6,419 nucleotides of DNA from Nitrospina sp. (GTDB lineage: Bacteria > Nitrospinota > Nitrospinia > Nitrospinales > Nitrospinaceae), in the NCBI GenBank assembly GCA_004357435.1, contig SMVS01000085.1, forward strand, positions 1-6,419, given 5' to 3'. Both the position numbers and the translations under genes were made by a program. The stretch's first letter is position 1, and every line of letters begins with the position of its first letter. The notes under the pieces were generated by a model. The model ran no database searches and was not told where the DNA came from. It was given only the letters and a program-made list of their open reading frames with translations. This document shows positions 1-5,377 of the stretch, in pieces.

Positions 1-1
1 A

Positions 2-523
2 ACGATAGGGCAGGTCCTGGATTCAATCGACTCTTTAACGCCTCCTGTTAACGCAGCGAACGTGACCGCCACCCTCAACAGCCAGGGCAACGGGTTTCGA
101 GTGGTATCCAATGATCCCAACACCGTAGCGGTGGTTCAGAATGTCGGAACCGGGGACACAGCATCCATTTTAGGTATTGGCGGCGGAGGAAATCTCTTTC
201 TTGTTCTGGAGAGTTTAGAGGCGGCCCTCCTGGCAGATGACACGAGCGCAATCTCTGGATTGCTGGATGCTTTGAGTTCCTCCGGGGAACACATCAGCGA
301 TACCCGCGCAATTTTTGGAGTGGCATCCAATAGAATGGACAAGGTGGATGCGATTCATGATGATTCGGTGGTGGCTCTGACAGAACAACTATCGGCGGTG
401 GAAGATTCGGATATCATTCAAGACGCTTCGGATATCGCGGCTCTGGAGTTGGCATTCGAAGCCACTTTGAACGTTTCAGCTCGCGTCCTGCAAACGAGCA
501 TTCTGGATTTTCTGCGGCGGTAA
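2..523 (+). CDS. flgL: Flagellar hook-associated protein 3 (FlgL), 3' part, 5' end outside window
   Basis: FlgL forms the junction between the flagellar hook and the filament outside the cell. The frame is open from the left edge of the window to a TAA at 521-523, giving 173 residues. A GTG at 62 lies inside the frame and is not a credible start, because matching sequence continues upstream of it. The first ~60 residues (TIGQVLDSIDSL, VTATLNSQGNGFRVVS, ending SILGIGG) look like the beta-rich flagellin/hook IN-type insert of longer FlgL proteins. The rest is alpha-helical and ends in the typical D0 helix: LSAVEDSDIIQDASDIAALE, then a segment closing with ARVLQTSILDFLRR. This agrees with FlgL/flagellin C-termini, where an acidic SxVEDxD step precedes a coiled coil. 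FlgL proteins are usually about 300-450 residues, so roughly half is missing here. No fliW or csrA follows, and a hairpin plus T-tract suggests this is the end of its operon. A flagellin is the alternative, but the IN-like insert and the LDFL ending favour FlgL. Confidence 0.85.
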   Translation, partial: TIGQVLDSIDSLTPPVNAANVTATLNSQGNGFRVVSNDPNTVAVVQNVGTGDTASILGIGGGGNLFLVLESLEAALLADDTSAISGLLDALSSSGEHISDTRAIFGVASNRMDKVDAIHDDSVVALTEQLSAVEDSDIIQDASDIAALELAFEATLNVSARVLQTSILDFLRR

Positions 524-560
524 GATAGGGCGCGTTATCTGGTTTTTACCTGAGTTTTTT
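519..560 (+). terminator. Probable intrinsic terminator after flgL
   Basis: Right at the flgL stop codon, AGATAG (523-528) can pair with TTATCT (535-540) around a GC-rich loop, followed by GGTTTTT. An outer GGTAA/TTACC pairing (519-523/546-550) can enclose it, and a second T6 tract lies at 555-560. The stem is AT-rich and only moderately stable. On the opposite strand no T-run follows the hairpin, so it should serve flgL and not the converging kinase gene. Confidence 0.5.
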
Positions 561-1842
561 AAAAAAGTTCTTGTTCCGATGAGGAATTTGTTGGGCCGGG
601 AAGTTCGATCACGAAGGTTGCACCTTTTCCATATTCGCTTTCCACTTCAATCGTTCCTAAATGTTTTTCAATGATGGTGTAGCAAATAGACAACCCCAAC
701 CCGGTGCCTTTGTCCTCAGGTTTGGTTGTAAAGAAGGGATCGAACAATTTCATCATATCCGATTTTTTGATTCCGGTCCCGGTATCGGCAATTTTTATCC
801 TCAAAAATATCTCCTGGTGAACTTCAATTTTTTCAGGTTCCTTTTCCGCGTCCGTTTTTCTCCGATTGCGTATTTCCTCTTTGTAAATTTTTTCAGTAGT
901 GACAGTAAGAACTCCACCACATTCCATGGCATAGCGAGCGTTGTTGACAAGATTTAGAAATACCTGACGCATACGATTGGCATCAATTTCTATTCGAGGC
1001 AGATCCAGATCAAATTTTTTCACCACTTGGATGTTGTCGAGGAACATCTCTTTTTCCATGATGGACAGGACCGATTCCAGCTCTTCGTTGATGTCCGAGT
1101 GTTTGAGCTCCATATCTTCTTTGCGGGAGAATTTTAGGAGCCCACCCACAATTTTTTCAATTCGATCAATTTCTTCCGTAATGGAATAAAGATCTTCACC
1201 CAAGTTTTCGTCCGATTCCCGCTCCATTTTAAGTGCCTGCACATGGCCTGATATTATATTGAGTGGATTGAGAATTTCGTGGCAGACTCCCGCCGCCAAG
1301 CGTCCAATGCTCGCCAGTTTTTCAGATCTTAAGAGATGGTCTTGAGCCTCTCTAAGTTTTTGCAGAGATTTTTGAAGCTCCTCGTTGGTGGCCTGGATAT
1401 CTTCATTGGACTTCTTCAACCGGGTTTCGGCGAATTCACGGCGATCCTCTTCTTTCCGCAACTGAATGGCAAATCGAATGGATTGAATCAGGGTCTCTGA
1501 GGTGAGATTACTCTTAGTGCGGAAATCGGTAGCGCCACTTTTCATGGCTTCAACCGCAATTTCCTGGTCATTCTGGCCGGTCAGAAATATAACAGGAGTT
1601 TCGACACCCATTTTTCGAACTTTCCGAAGCAGATCAATGCCGTCCATCTCTCCCAAACGATAATCAAAAAGACAGATGTCAAAAGATTCTGACTCAAGAA
1701 CTTTGAGGGCGGTTTTGGGATTGAGAACGTGCTTTATTACGGGGCGAGGCTCGACCTCGCTATCGGCCATTATGTCCTTGATAAAAAATGCGTCATCCTC
1801 ATCATCTTCAACCAATAGAATTTTCAGGCCTTGCTTATCCAT
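559..1842 (-). CDS. Soluble hybrid protein: receiver domain plus histidine kinase
   Basis: This 427-residue signalling protein has no membrane segment. Residues 1-125 are a receiver domain: acidic pair D13/D14 in LLVEDDEDD, phospho-acceptor D60 in LFDYRL, conserved T88 and K110. Residues ~130-172 are a charged coiled coil. The HisKA dimerisation domain has H188 in VCHEILNPL as the phosphorylated histidine. The ATPase domain follows, with N-box NLVNNA (297-302), G1 DTGTG (353-357), F-box FDPFFTTK (367-374) and G2 GTGLG (379-383). A lysine/glutamate-rich insert (~317-344) separates N and G1 boxes. All catalytic motifs are intact, so it should autophosphorylate and exchange phosphate with a receiver. 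I chose the ATG at 1842 because it starts the canonical MDKQGLKILLVEDD. An upstream in-frame TTG at 1890 would add 16 unlike residues and overlap the previous gene. The chosen start has no strong Shine-Dalgarno, so coupling to the response regulator 17 bp upstream is likely. The signal it senses is unknown. Confidence 0.9.
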   Translation of the reverse strand: MDKQGLKILLVEDDEDDAFFIKDIMADSEVEPRPVIKHVLNPKTALKVLESESFDICLFDYRLGEMDGIDLLRKVRKMGVETPVIFLTGQNDQEIAVEAMKSGATDFRTKSNLTSETLIQSIRFAIQLRKEEDRREFAETRLKKSNEDIQATNEELQKSLQKLREAQDHLLRSEKLASIGRLAAGVCHEILNPLNIISGHVQALKMERESDENLGEDLYSITEEIDRIEKIVGGLLKFSRKEDMELKHSDINEELESVLSIMEKEMFLDNIQVVKKFDLDLPRIEIDANRMRQVFLNLVNNARYAMECGGVLTVTTEKIYKEEIRNRRKTDAEKEPEKIEVHQEIFLRIKIADTGTGIKKSDMMKLFDPFFTTKPEDKGTGLGLSICYTIIEKHLGTIEVESEYGKGATFVIELPGPTNSSSEQELF

Positions 1843-1859
1843 GGCGTGTGGAGGCAGAG

Positions 1860-2319
1860 TTAAGCGGGAAGTTTCGCTACATTGAACCAATAATGGGACA
1901 GTACTTTAATCACGTCCACAAAATCACTAAAACGAACGGGTTTTTGAATGAAAGAATTAACTCCCAAATCGTAGGCGTGCGAGACGTCGATATCCGCTTT
2001 TGAAGTGGTGAGGACAATTATAGGAATTTGACGCAGTACGGAATTTTTTTTAATATCCTCCAAAACTTCACGACCGTCTTTTCGTGGCATGTTTAAATCC
2101 AAAAGGATGAGCCGGGGTTTTAGCGGATTTTTCCCTCCTTCTACGACCGAAGATGATTTGGTGATGGAGTTGAGATAATCCATCAACTCTTCACCATTTT
2201 TTTACCCATTTAATCTGGGATTCAATGCCAGCCTCTTTCAACGCTTCCATGGTCAACAAGTAGTCATCTTCATCATCTTCGGCAATTACAATTTGAAATC
2301 CTTTGGTATCGACTGACAA
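1860..2319 (-). pseudogene. Rcp1/CheY-type response regulator split by a one-base frameshift
   Basis: Two frames together encode a single-domain receiver of about 152 residues, the usual length for the Rcp1-like family. The first frame starts at TTG 2319, with AGGA (2328-2331) eight bases upstream. It carries GFQIVIAEDDEDDYLLTMEA, supplying the acidic pocket, and ends at a TGA (2193-2191) just after VKKW. The second frame supplies the rest: NGEELMDYL, phospho-acceptor Asp in ILLDLNMPRKDG, LTTSKAD with the conserved Thr, NSFIQKPV with the conserved Lys, and a typical YWFNVAKLP tail. The frames meet at seven T on the plus strand (2197-2203). With six, the protein would read VKNGEEL without a break. 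The cause could be a sequencing error in a homopolymer, a true inactivating mutation, or slippage or phase variation. Sequence on both sides is well conserved, which argues against an old pseudogene. The gene heads an operon with the hybrid kinase downstream and is probably its phosphorelay partner. Confidence 0.85.
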
Positions 2320-2576
2320 AGAAGTGTTCCTGAACCAAGTTTTAAAAACCTCACAATTTAAACCCCCTTATTATATTAAATCCGAAATTTTGAAAAAGAT
2401 AATCATTTATAAGGAATAATGTTCTTCTTGGGAGGCCAAAACCGGCAAATTAAAAAATACAAGCCCATTCAGGAATATAATTTTGTATTTTTTGTTGAAT
2501 TGGGGCCGCATCCCCGGCAGTTTAAAATGAATGGCTTACGCTGGATCAAGGAGGGTCGTGGCCTGTTCCGGATAAT
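2320..2576. other. Intergenic spacer between the signalling operon and tag
   Basis: These 257 bp are AT-rich. They hold the leader and promoter of the response regulator operon on the minus strand near 2370-2397. A GGGG/CCCC inverted repeat with a short loop lies near 2503-2516, but no T-run follows it in the tag direction, so it is not a clear terminator. The only open frame is a basic 65-codon frame on the plus strand (2419-2616). It runs antisense into the 3' end of tag and looks spurious. Confidence 0.5.
2370..2397 (-). promoter_or_regulatory. Putative promoter of the response regulator-kinase operon
   Basis: On the minus strand a perfect TATAAT (2375-2370) lies about 50 bp upstream of the TTG start at 2319. 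The -35 region is poor (TTTTTC, 2397-2392, 16-bp spacer) but very AT-rich. A GGGGGTTTAAA stretch follows the -10 box in the predicted leader. The -10 match and position are seen directly; activity is inferred. Confidence 0.45.
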
Positions 2577-3143
2577 TTACTTATTTAAATTGAAACGGAA
2601 GCAATCCACCGTATGATCGTTGACCAATCCGGCGGCCTGCATAAAGGCGTAGCAAATAGTGGGGCCCACGAATTTAAACCCGCGTTTTTTTAAATCCACG
2701 CTCATGGCAACACTTTGCGGAGTGGTGGCGGGCAGATCGGAAAGTTTTTTCCAGCGATTTTTGATGGGCCGGCCCCCGACAAACGACCAGATGTATTTAC
2801 TGAATGACCCCTGTTTCTGCTGGACCGCAAGGTATGCCTGCGCGTTTTGTCGGACCGAATACACCTTGAGACGGTTGCGGATGATTCCCGGATCTTTCAA
2901 GATGGCATTCAACCGCCGGTCAGGTAGTTTGGCAAGTGTGACGGCATCAAAATTTTCAAACACCTGCCGATAATTTTCCCGGCGATTGAGGATCGTTTCC
3001 CAGGACAACCCGGCCTGCGCCCCTTCCAGAATGAGCAGTTCGAATAACTTTTGATCGTTCTTGAGCGGCCATCCCCATTCCTTGTCGTGGTACGCAATGT
3101 ACAATGGATTTTTCGGATTGGCCCATTCACAGCGTTTTTTCAT
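2577..3143 (-). CDS. tag: DNA-3-methyladenine glycosylase I
   Basis: Tag removes 3-methyladenine from alkylated DNA in the first step of base excision repair in the cytoplasm. The 188-residue product is the same size as the E. coli enzyme (187) and collinear with it. It opens MKKRCEWANPKNPLYIAYHD and contains LEGAQAGLSW, DPGIIRNR, IWSFV, KKRGFKFVGPTICYAFMQA and GLVNDHTVDC. The zinc-snap ligands known from E. coli Tag (Cys4, His17, His175, Cys179) are all present here as C5, H19, H177 and C181. E40 in LILEGAQ corresponds to the essential Glu38. The frame stays open upstream to 3407, but those 88 residues are not Tag-like and lie antisense-free over the 3' end of the TIR-TPR gene in another frame, so I chose the ATG at 3143. 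Its Shine-Dalgarno is weak. The gene lies 53 bp downstream of the TIR-TPR gene on the same strand and probably shares its transcript. No adaptive-response gene (ada, alkB) is nearby, so it is likely constitutive. Confidence 0.96.
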   Translation of the reverse strand: MKKRCEWANPKNPLYIAYHDKEWGWPLKNDQKLFELLILEGAQAGLSWETILNRRENYRQVFENFDAVTLAKLPDRRLNAILKDPGIIRNRLKVYSVRQNAQAYLAVQQKQGSFSKYIWSFVGGRPIKNRWKKLSDLPATTPQSVAMSVDLKKRGFKFVGPTICYAFMQAAGLVNDHTVDCFRFNLNK

Positions 3144-3196
3144 ATCAATTAATACTTCACGAAAAATATGCGACCCCTTTGGGAATCTCTTTTCGT

Positions 3197-4474
3197 TCAA
3201 CCCCGATGCAAGGAGTCTTTTAAAGAAGTGAGGCGGTGCTTCCAGGAAACCACCCAGGGTTCCTCCATACGATTCAACATTTCTTCGGCCCGTTGCAGGT
3301 ATTGGTGAGCCCGCTCCGAGTTCCCCAACTGGGAATAGGTTTCCGCCAGATCGACCAGCACCCGGGCTTCCTCGTTCCGGTTTTCCAGGCGTTTGGAAGT
3401 TTCCCACGCCTGTTCTAAAAATGAGGCGGTTTGACTCATTTCTCCCAGCTTTTGGTAATTAAGACCGATCCCTACCAGCAATTCCAACTCCTTGTCACCG
3501 TTTTCCAATTCCTGGTAAAGGGCCAGCGCTTTTGAATAACAGGCGATCGCCTTGGAAATTTTATTCTGTTTGACGTAAACAAAACCGAGCCCGTTAAAAG
3601 CGCTCCCTATGAAAGGGCGGAACCCCATGGCATCCGCCCGAGCCAGCTGTTCCTCGTAATAATTTTTGGCGCGGCCCATATTTCCGGAGATCGCAAACGC
3701 ATCCCCCAGGCTGGCCAACAACGCGCATTCCTCCTCGGCCCCTTTAAGTTCGCGGACGATCTCCAGCTGTTCCTGAAAATATTGGATCGCCGTTTGAGTT
3801 TGTTTCAGTTGCGAGAAAGCCAGTGCCAATGCGGACAACGCATTTTTTTCACCGACACGATCCCCGGCGCGGCGGGCTTTTTCCAAATTGAATTTTTCCG
3901 ACTCCACCACGCGGCGCAACTGATGAGCACCCGAAAACTCCAGCCCCAGTTTATGGGAGGGGTTGCTTTCGGTCAGATCGGGAAAATCTATGGTTTGAGT
4001 TAATCTTTCCTCCGTGTCCCTTTTAAAATCCAATTCCTCTTGAATGTCCTCAAGCAACTCGTGCAAGTCTTCGAACCAGAGTGCGCTTCGCAACCGGTAG
4101 GTTTTGCAATCCAACAACCGTTTTAAGGCCCCCGGCAGGTTTTCTTTAGCGGGGAGCCTGGCGTCATCAATCAGTAAAGAGATAATTGTTAGATCGAAAT
4201 TGGTGGCCAAAACGATTTCAGCCCGAATACGCTCCTTCAAAAGCGAATTGTTGACCGGCAAACCGGAAGCTGTGGCCGAAGTCCCCGAATTGTTGACCAC
4301 CACAATCAACACATCACAGCGCGCAAGGCGCTCCCGGATTTTTCCCGGAGCAAACGGCTCCGTATCCCGGCCCCAAATGCACTCCGCCTCCAGGAACGAT
4401 TCGCATTCACCCGCTATTTGTTGCACCAGCGGTGCAGAATCTTCGGACCATAAACTAAAATAAAGAGTTGGCAT
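3197..4474 (-). CDS. TIR-like domain protein with C-terminal TPR repeats
   Basis: A 425-residue protein without signal peptide or membrane segment. Residues 1-~147 look like a bacterial TIR domain: a first strand MPTLYFSLWSEDSAPL, then the core LARCDVLIVVVNNS (50-63), RIRAEIVLA (83-90) with E86 at the position of the conserved and often catalytic Glu of TIR NADases, LTIISLLIDDARLP (95-108), LPGALKRLL and a closing helix FEDLHELLEDIQEEL. After a linker (~150-205) come about five TPR units at roughly 40-residue spacing: ~211-244, 250-283, 291-322, 331-364 and 371-402, each with the A/G-x-x-Y/F pattern (GLGFVYVKQNKISKAIACYS is the clearest). TPRs bind peptides or proteins, so this probably links a partner to a TIR signalling or NAD-cleaving module. 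Bacterial TIR proteins occur in phage defence and as scaffolds; which applies here is unknown. The start at 4474 is the first in-frame ATG of the domain, without an obvious Shine-Dalgarno. tag follows 53 bp downstream. Confidence 0.8.
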   Translation of the reverse strand: MPTLYFSLWSEDSAPLVQQIAGECESFLEAECIWGRDTEPFAPGKIRERLARCDVLIVVVNNSGTSATASGLPVNNSLLKERIRAEIVLATNFDLTIISLLIDDARLPAKENLPGALKRLLDCKTYRLRSALWFEDLHELLEDIQEELDFKRDTEERLTQTIDFPDLTESNPSHKLGLEFSGAHQLRRVVESEKFNLEKARRAGDRVGEKNALSALALAFSQLKQTQTAIQYFQEQLEIVRELKGAEEECALLASLGDAFAISGNMGRAKNYYEEQLARADAMGFRPFIGSAFNGLGFVYVKQNKISKAIACYSKALALYQELENGDKELELLVGIGLNYQKLGEMSQTASFLEQAWETSKRLENRNEEARVLVDLAETYSQLGNSERAHQYLQRAEEMLNRMEEPWVVSWKHRLTSLKDSLHRG

Positions 4475-4543
4475 AATCTGATGTCAGCCATTGCGGGGCA
4501 TAAAATTAAACTTCGCTCCATTGTCTCAAAGTTTATCGTAAGC

Positions 4544-4572
4544 TTTATACTAAAAAGCTCCAGCTAAGTTGA
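4544..4572 (-). promoter_or_regulatory. Weak candidate promoter for the TIR-TPR/tag unit
   Basis: On the minus strand TATAAA (4549-4544) follows TCAACT (4572-4567) at a 17-bp spacing, about 70 bp upstream of the TIR-TPR start. The -35 match is poor. Transcription could instead read through from the RNA genes upstream on the same strand, since no strong terminator is visible between them. Confidence 0.25.
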
Positions 4573-4585
4573 GGTTTTTTAAATG

Positions 4586-4599
4586 GGTGGAGGCGGGGG
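4586..4599 (-). repeat. 14-bp direct repeat of the ssrA 3' terminus
   Basis: GGTGGAGGCGGGGG at 4586-4599 is repeated exactly at 4851-4864, inside the 3' end of ssrA. There it encodes part of the acceptor end and the first bases of the T-stem. Copies of tRNA or tmRNA 3' ends just downstream of the gene are typical att scars of integrative elements. This copy is short and G-rich, no integrase gene is present, and only 252 bp lie between the copies, so chance or a degraded element are both possible. Confidence 0.4.
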
Positions 4600-4750
4600 T
4601 GGGGTGCCTCTCAGGCAAATGGAACGCCCACAGGCAACATACACTTACAGCTTCAGCTTATTGCCCCTACGGCGAGCCCCTTTCCGGAGGAGGTAGAGGG
4701 CTGTGCTTTTGGAGTCATGCCTGTTGAGAGCCAGCTAAAGTGTGACCCCA
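4600..4750 (-). ncRNA. ssrS: Candidate 6S RNA (RNA polymerase regulator); ends approximate
   Basis: The stretch can fold into a long rod. TGGGGT/ACCCCA (4600-4605 with 4745-4750) closes it. CTCTCA pairs with TGAGAG (4608-4613/4725-4730), and ACAGGCA with TGCCTGT (4630-4636/4718-4724). A bubble of 10 and 13 bases follows, then ACAGC/GCTGT (4647-4651/4700-4704), CTAC/GTAG with flanking CCC/GGG (4664-4670/4693-4700) and an apical loop. This is the 6S RNA plan: closing stem, central bubble, terminal arm. On the minus strand the 3' side reads TTGCCTGTGGGCGTT, like the ACAGCCUGCGGCGGCAU region of E. coli 6S. The 5' side reads ACAGGCATGACTCC, like GCGGGCCAGUCCCC. 6S RNA mimics an open promoter and sequesters sigma70 RNA polymerase in stationary phase. 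At ~150 nt it is shorter than the usual 180-200, so the ends may extend outward. Strand and identity rest on remembered similarity; no promoter or terminator is clear. It could be another structured RNA. Confidence 0.55.
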
Positions 4751-4771
4751 TTTGCTTCGGGCTAAGCCCGG

Positions 4772-4805
4772 TGGTGGAGCTGATAGGAAAATGTTCGAAT
4801 CCTAA
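4772..4805 (-). other. tRNA/tmRNA 3'-end-like fragment
   Basis: Read on the minus strand, this stretch ends CAGCTCCACCA, the form of an acceptor 3' strand with an encoded CCA. It is preceded by TTCGAAC inside an imperfect stem (TAGGA with TCCTA), reminiscent of a T-arm. The loop is about 11 bases instead of 7, and no D-arm, anticodon arm or 5' acceptor strand matches upstream, so this is not a functional tRNA. It may be a remnant or att-like copy, or chance. Confidence 0.3.
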
Positions 4806-4849
4806 CCAGAAGATATTGCCCGTCGCGAGCAAGCTCCCCCCATGGGTAG

Positions 4850-5211
4850 TGGTGGAGGCGGGGGGAATTGAACCCCCGTCCGAAAGTTTTTGACGTAAGG
4901 CGTCTACATGCTTATCCCGCGCTTTGGGTCTCGTCTGGGCTACTCCCGCGGGCAGGATTGCACCCAGACCAGCCTCTCCCACACCTCGTACCCCCGAGAC
5001 ACTGGGCACAAAGCTCGTTTGCTAAAATGACGTTCTTCTAAACCTCACAAACGAAAGTCTAGGGAACGGTAACCAGGTAAAACGAGTTTACGCGGCTACA
5101 GCTACTTCATAATCATTGGCGATTATGTATGGTGCCGTTTTTTTACGGGCCAACGGCATCCCGTGCATGCAACCTTGGTCTCTACACTCCCGTCGAATCC
5201 AGATCGCCCCC
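4850..5211 (-). ncRNA. ssrA: Transfer-messenger RNA (tmRNA), one-piece form
   Basis: tmRNA with SmpB rescues stalled ribosomes and adds a degradation tag to the unfinished protein. The 5' end GGGGGCG (5211-5205) pairs with the acceptor 3' strand CGCCTCC (4860-4854; one G-U), followed by encoded ACCA (4853-4850). The start ATCTGGATTCGACGGG is the near-universal tmRNA 5' signature. The T-arm is GGGGG-TTCAATT-CCCCC. Pseudoknot 1 is visible downstream: ACGGG with CCCGT, and GCCGTT with AACGGC after an A-run. The tag reading frame follows directly. The gene length of 362 nt is normal for a one-piece tmRNA. It has a plausible promoter just upstream (5241-5270), implying a ~20-nt leader removed by processing. 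Downstream no strong terminator is seen, and a 6S-like RNA lies ~100 bp further in the same direction. An open frame antisense-free through the 3' half (4653-5009) is an artefact of the RNA gene. Confidence 0.97.
5088..5120 (-). other. tmRNA proteolysis-tag reading frame (ANDYEVAVAA)
   Basis: The resume codon GCC is at 5120-5118, after TAATC, which matches the position of the upstream element in E. coli. Ten codons read A-N-D-Y-E-V-A-V-A-A and end with TAA (5090-5088). With the alanine from the charged tRNA domain, the full tag is AANDYEVAVAA. The AND start is shared with E. coli, and the A-V-A-A end is the hydrophobic-alanine signal recognised by ClpXP-type proteases. Confidence 0.93.
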
Positions 5212-5240
5212 CATTCGAAAGGTTGGATAGTTCCATATCT

Positions 5241-5270
5241 AATATAACATCCGCCACCGCCCTTTGCCAG
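5241..5270 (-). promoter_or_regulatory. Probable ssrA promoter
   Basis: On the minus strand CTGGCA (5270-5265) and TATATT (5246-5241) are separated by 18 bp, with four and five matches to the sigma70 -35 and -10 consensus. Transcription would begin near 5234, leaving a short leader before the mature 5' end at 5211, as is usual for tmRNA precursors. Confidence 0.5.
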
Positions 5271-5328
5271 CAGTCCACCTCAAGAAACCCATCTCAATGA
5301 AGGCAATAACTTGTTATATTCCAAAGGG

Positions 5329-5363
5329 TTTAGATGTTTTTATTCAGTGTTATAATTTATAAT
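5329..5363 (+). promoter_or_regulatory. Upstream candidate promoter (P1) for the secreted-protein gene
   Basis: TTTAGA (5329-5334) and a perfect TATAAT (5351-5356) are separated by 16 bp. A second perfect TATAAT follows at 5358-5363. It would give a leader of about 115 nt before the ATG at 5477. The tandem -10 boxes may simply reflect AT-rich sequence. Confidence 0.4.
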
Positions 5364-5377
5364 TCTTTGGCTGAGAA

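Larger units (their letters stand above)
4475..4849. other. 375-bp region without protein genes, with candidate RNA and repeat elements
   Basis: No credible coding frame exists on either strand here. The stretch holds a weak promoter for the TIR-TPR gene (4544-4572), a 14-bp copy of the ssrA 3' end (4586-4599), a rod-shaped 6S RNA-like structure (4600-4750), a small perfect hairpin CGGGC-TAA-GCCCG (4758-4770) and a tRNA-3'-end-like fragment (4772-4805). Neither hairpin is followed by a T-tract in the minus direction, so termination of ssrA is not explained. Confidence 0.6.

Noticed and set aside
555..566. Perfect T6A6 palindrome over the kinase stop codon
   Set aside because: It has no extended flanking symmetry and is adequately explained as the T-tract of the flgL terminator next to the codons for the kinase C-terminus.
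661..1189. Plus-strand frames at 661-957 and 977-1189
   Set aside because: They are antisense to the clearly conserved histidine kinase and show no domain of their own.
2419..2616. 65-codon plus-strand frame with AAGGAATA before its ATG
   Set aside because: It is rich in basic and aromatic residues with no recognisable domain, runs antisense into the 3' end of tag, and lacks a well-spaced promoter. More likely a chance frame in AT-rich spacer.
3144..3407. 88-codon upstream extension of tag
   Set aside because: Known Tag proteins begin at the MKKRCEW equivalent. The extension is Gly/Pro-rich and overlaps the conserved TPR coding sequence in another frame.
4104..4463. 119-codon plus-strand frame opposite the TIR-like domain
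   Set aside because: It is serine-rich, antisense to conserved coding sequence, and lacks any recognisable motif.
4605..4617. TGCCT-CTC-AGGCA local hairpin as a separate element or part of a TPP-type riboswitch
   Set aside because: A CTGAGA-like string on the minus strand resembles a TPP motif, but the other conserved TPP elements are absent and no thiamine gene follows. The long-range 6S-like pairing explains the bases better.
4600..4750. 4.5S/SRP RNA as the identity of the structured RNA
   Set aside because: The conserved SRP domain (GGTCAGG with GGAAGGAAGCAGCC) is absent. Only a loose CCGGAGGAGG string is present, and the large central bubble fits 6S better.
4653..5009. 118-codon minus-strand frame covering the ssrA 3' half
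   Set aside because: Its sequence (KLSDGGSIPPAS and the like) is a translation of the tmRNA 3' domain, a common false gene call.
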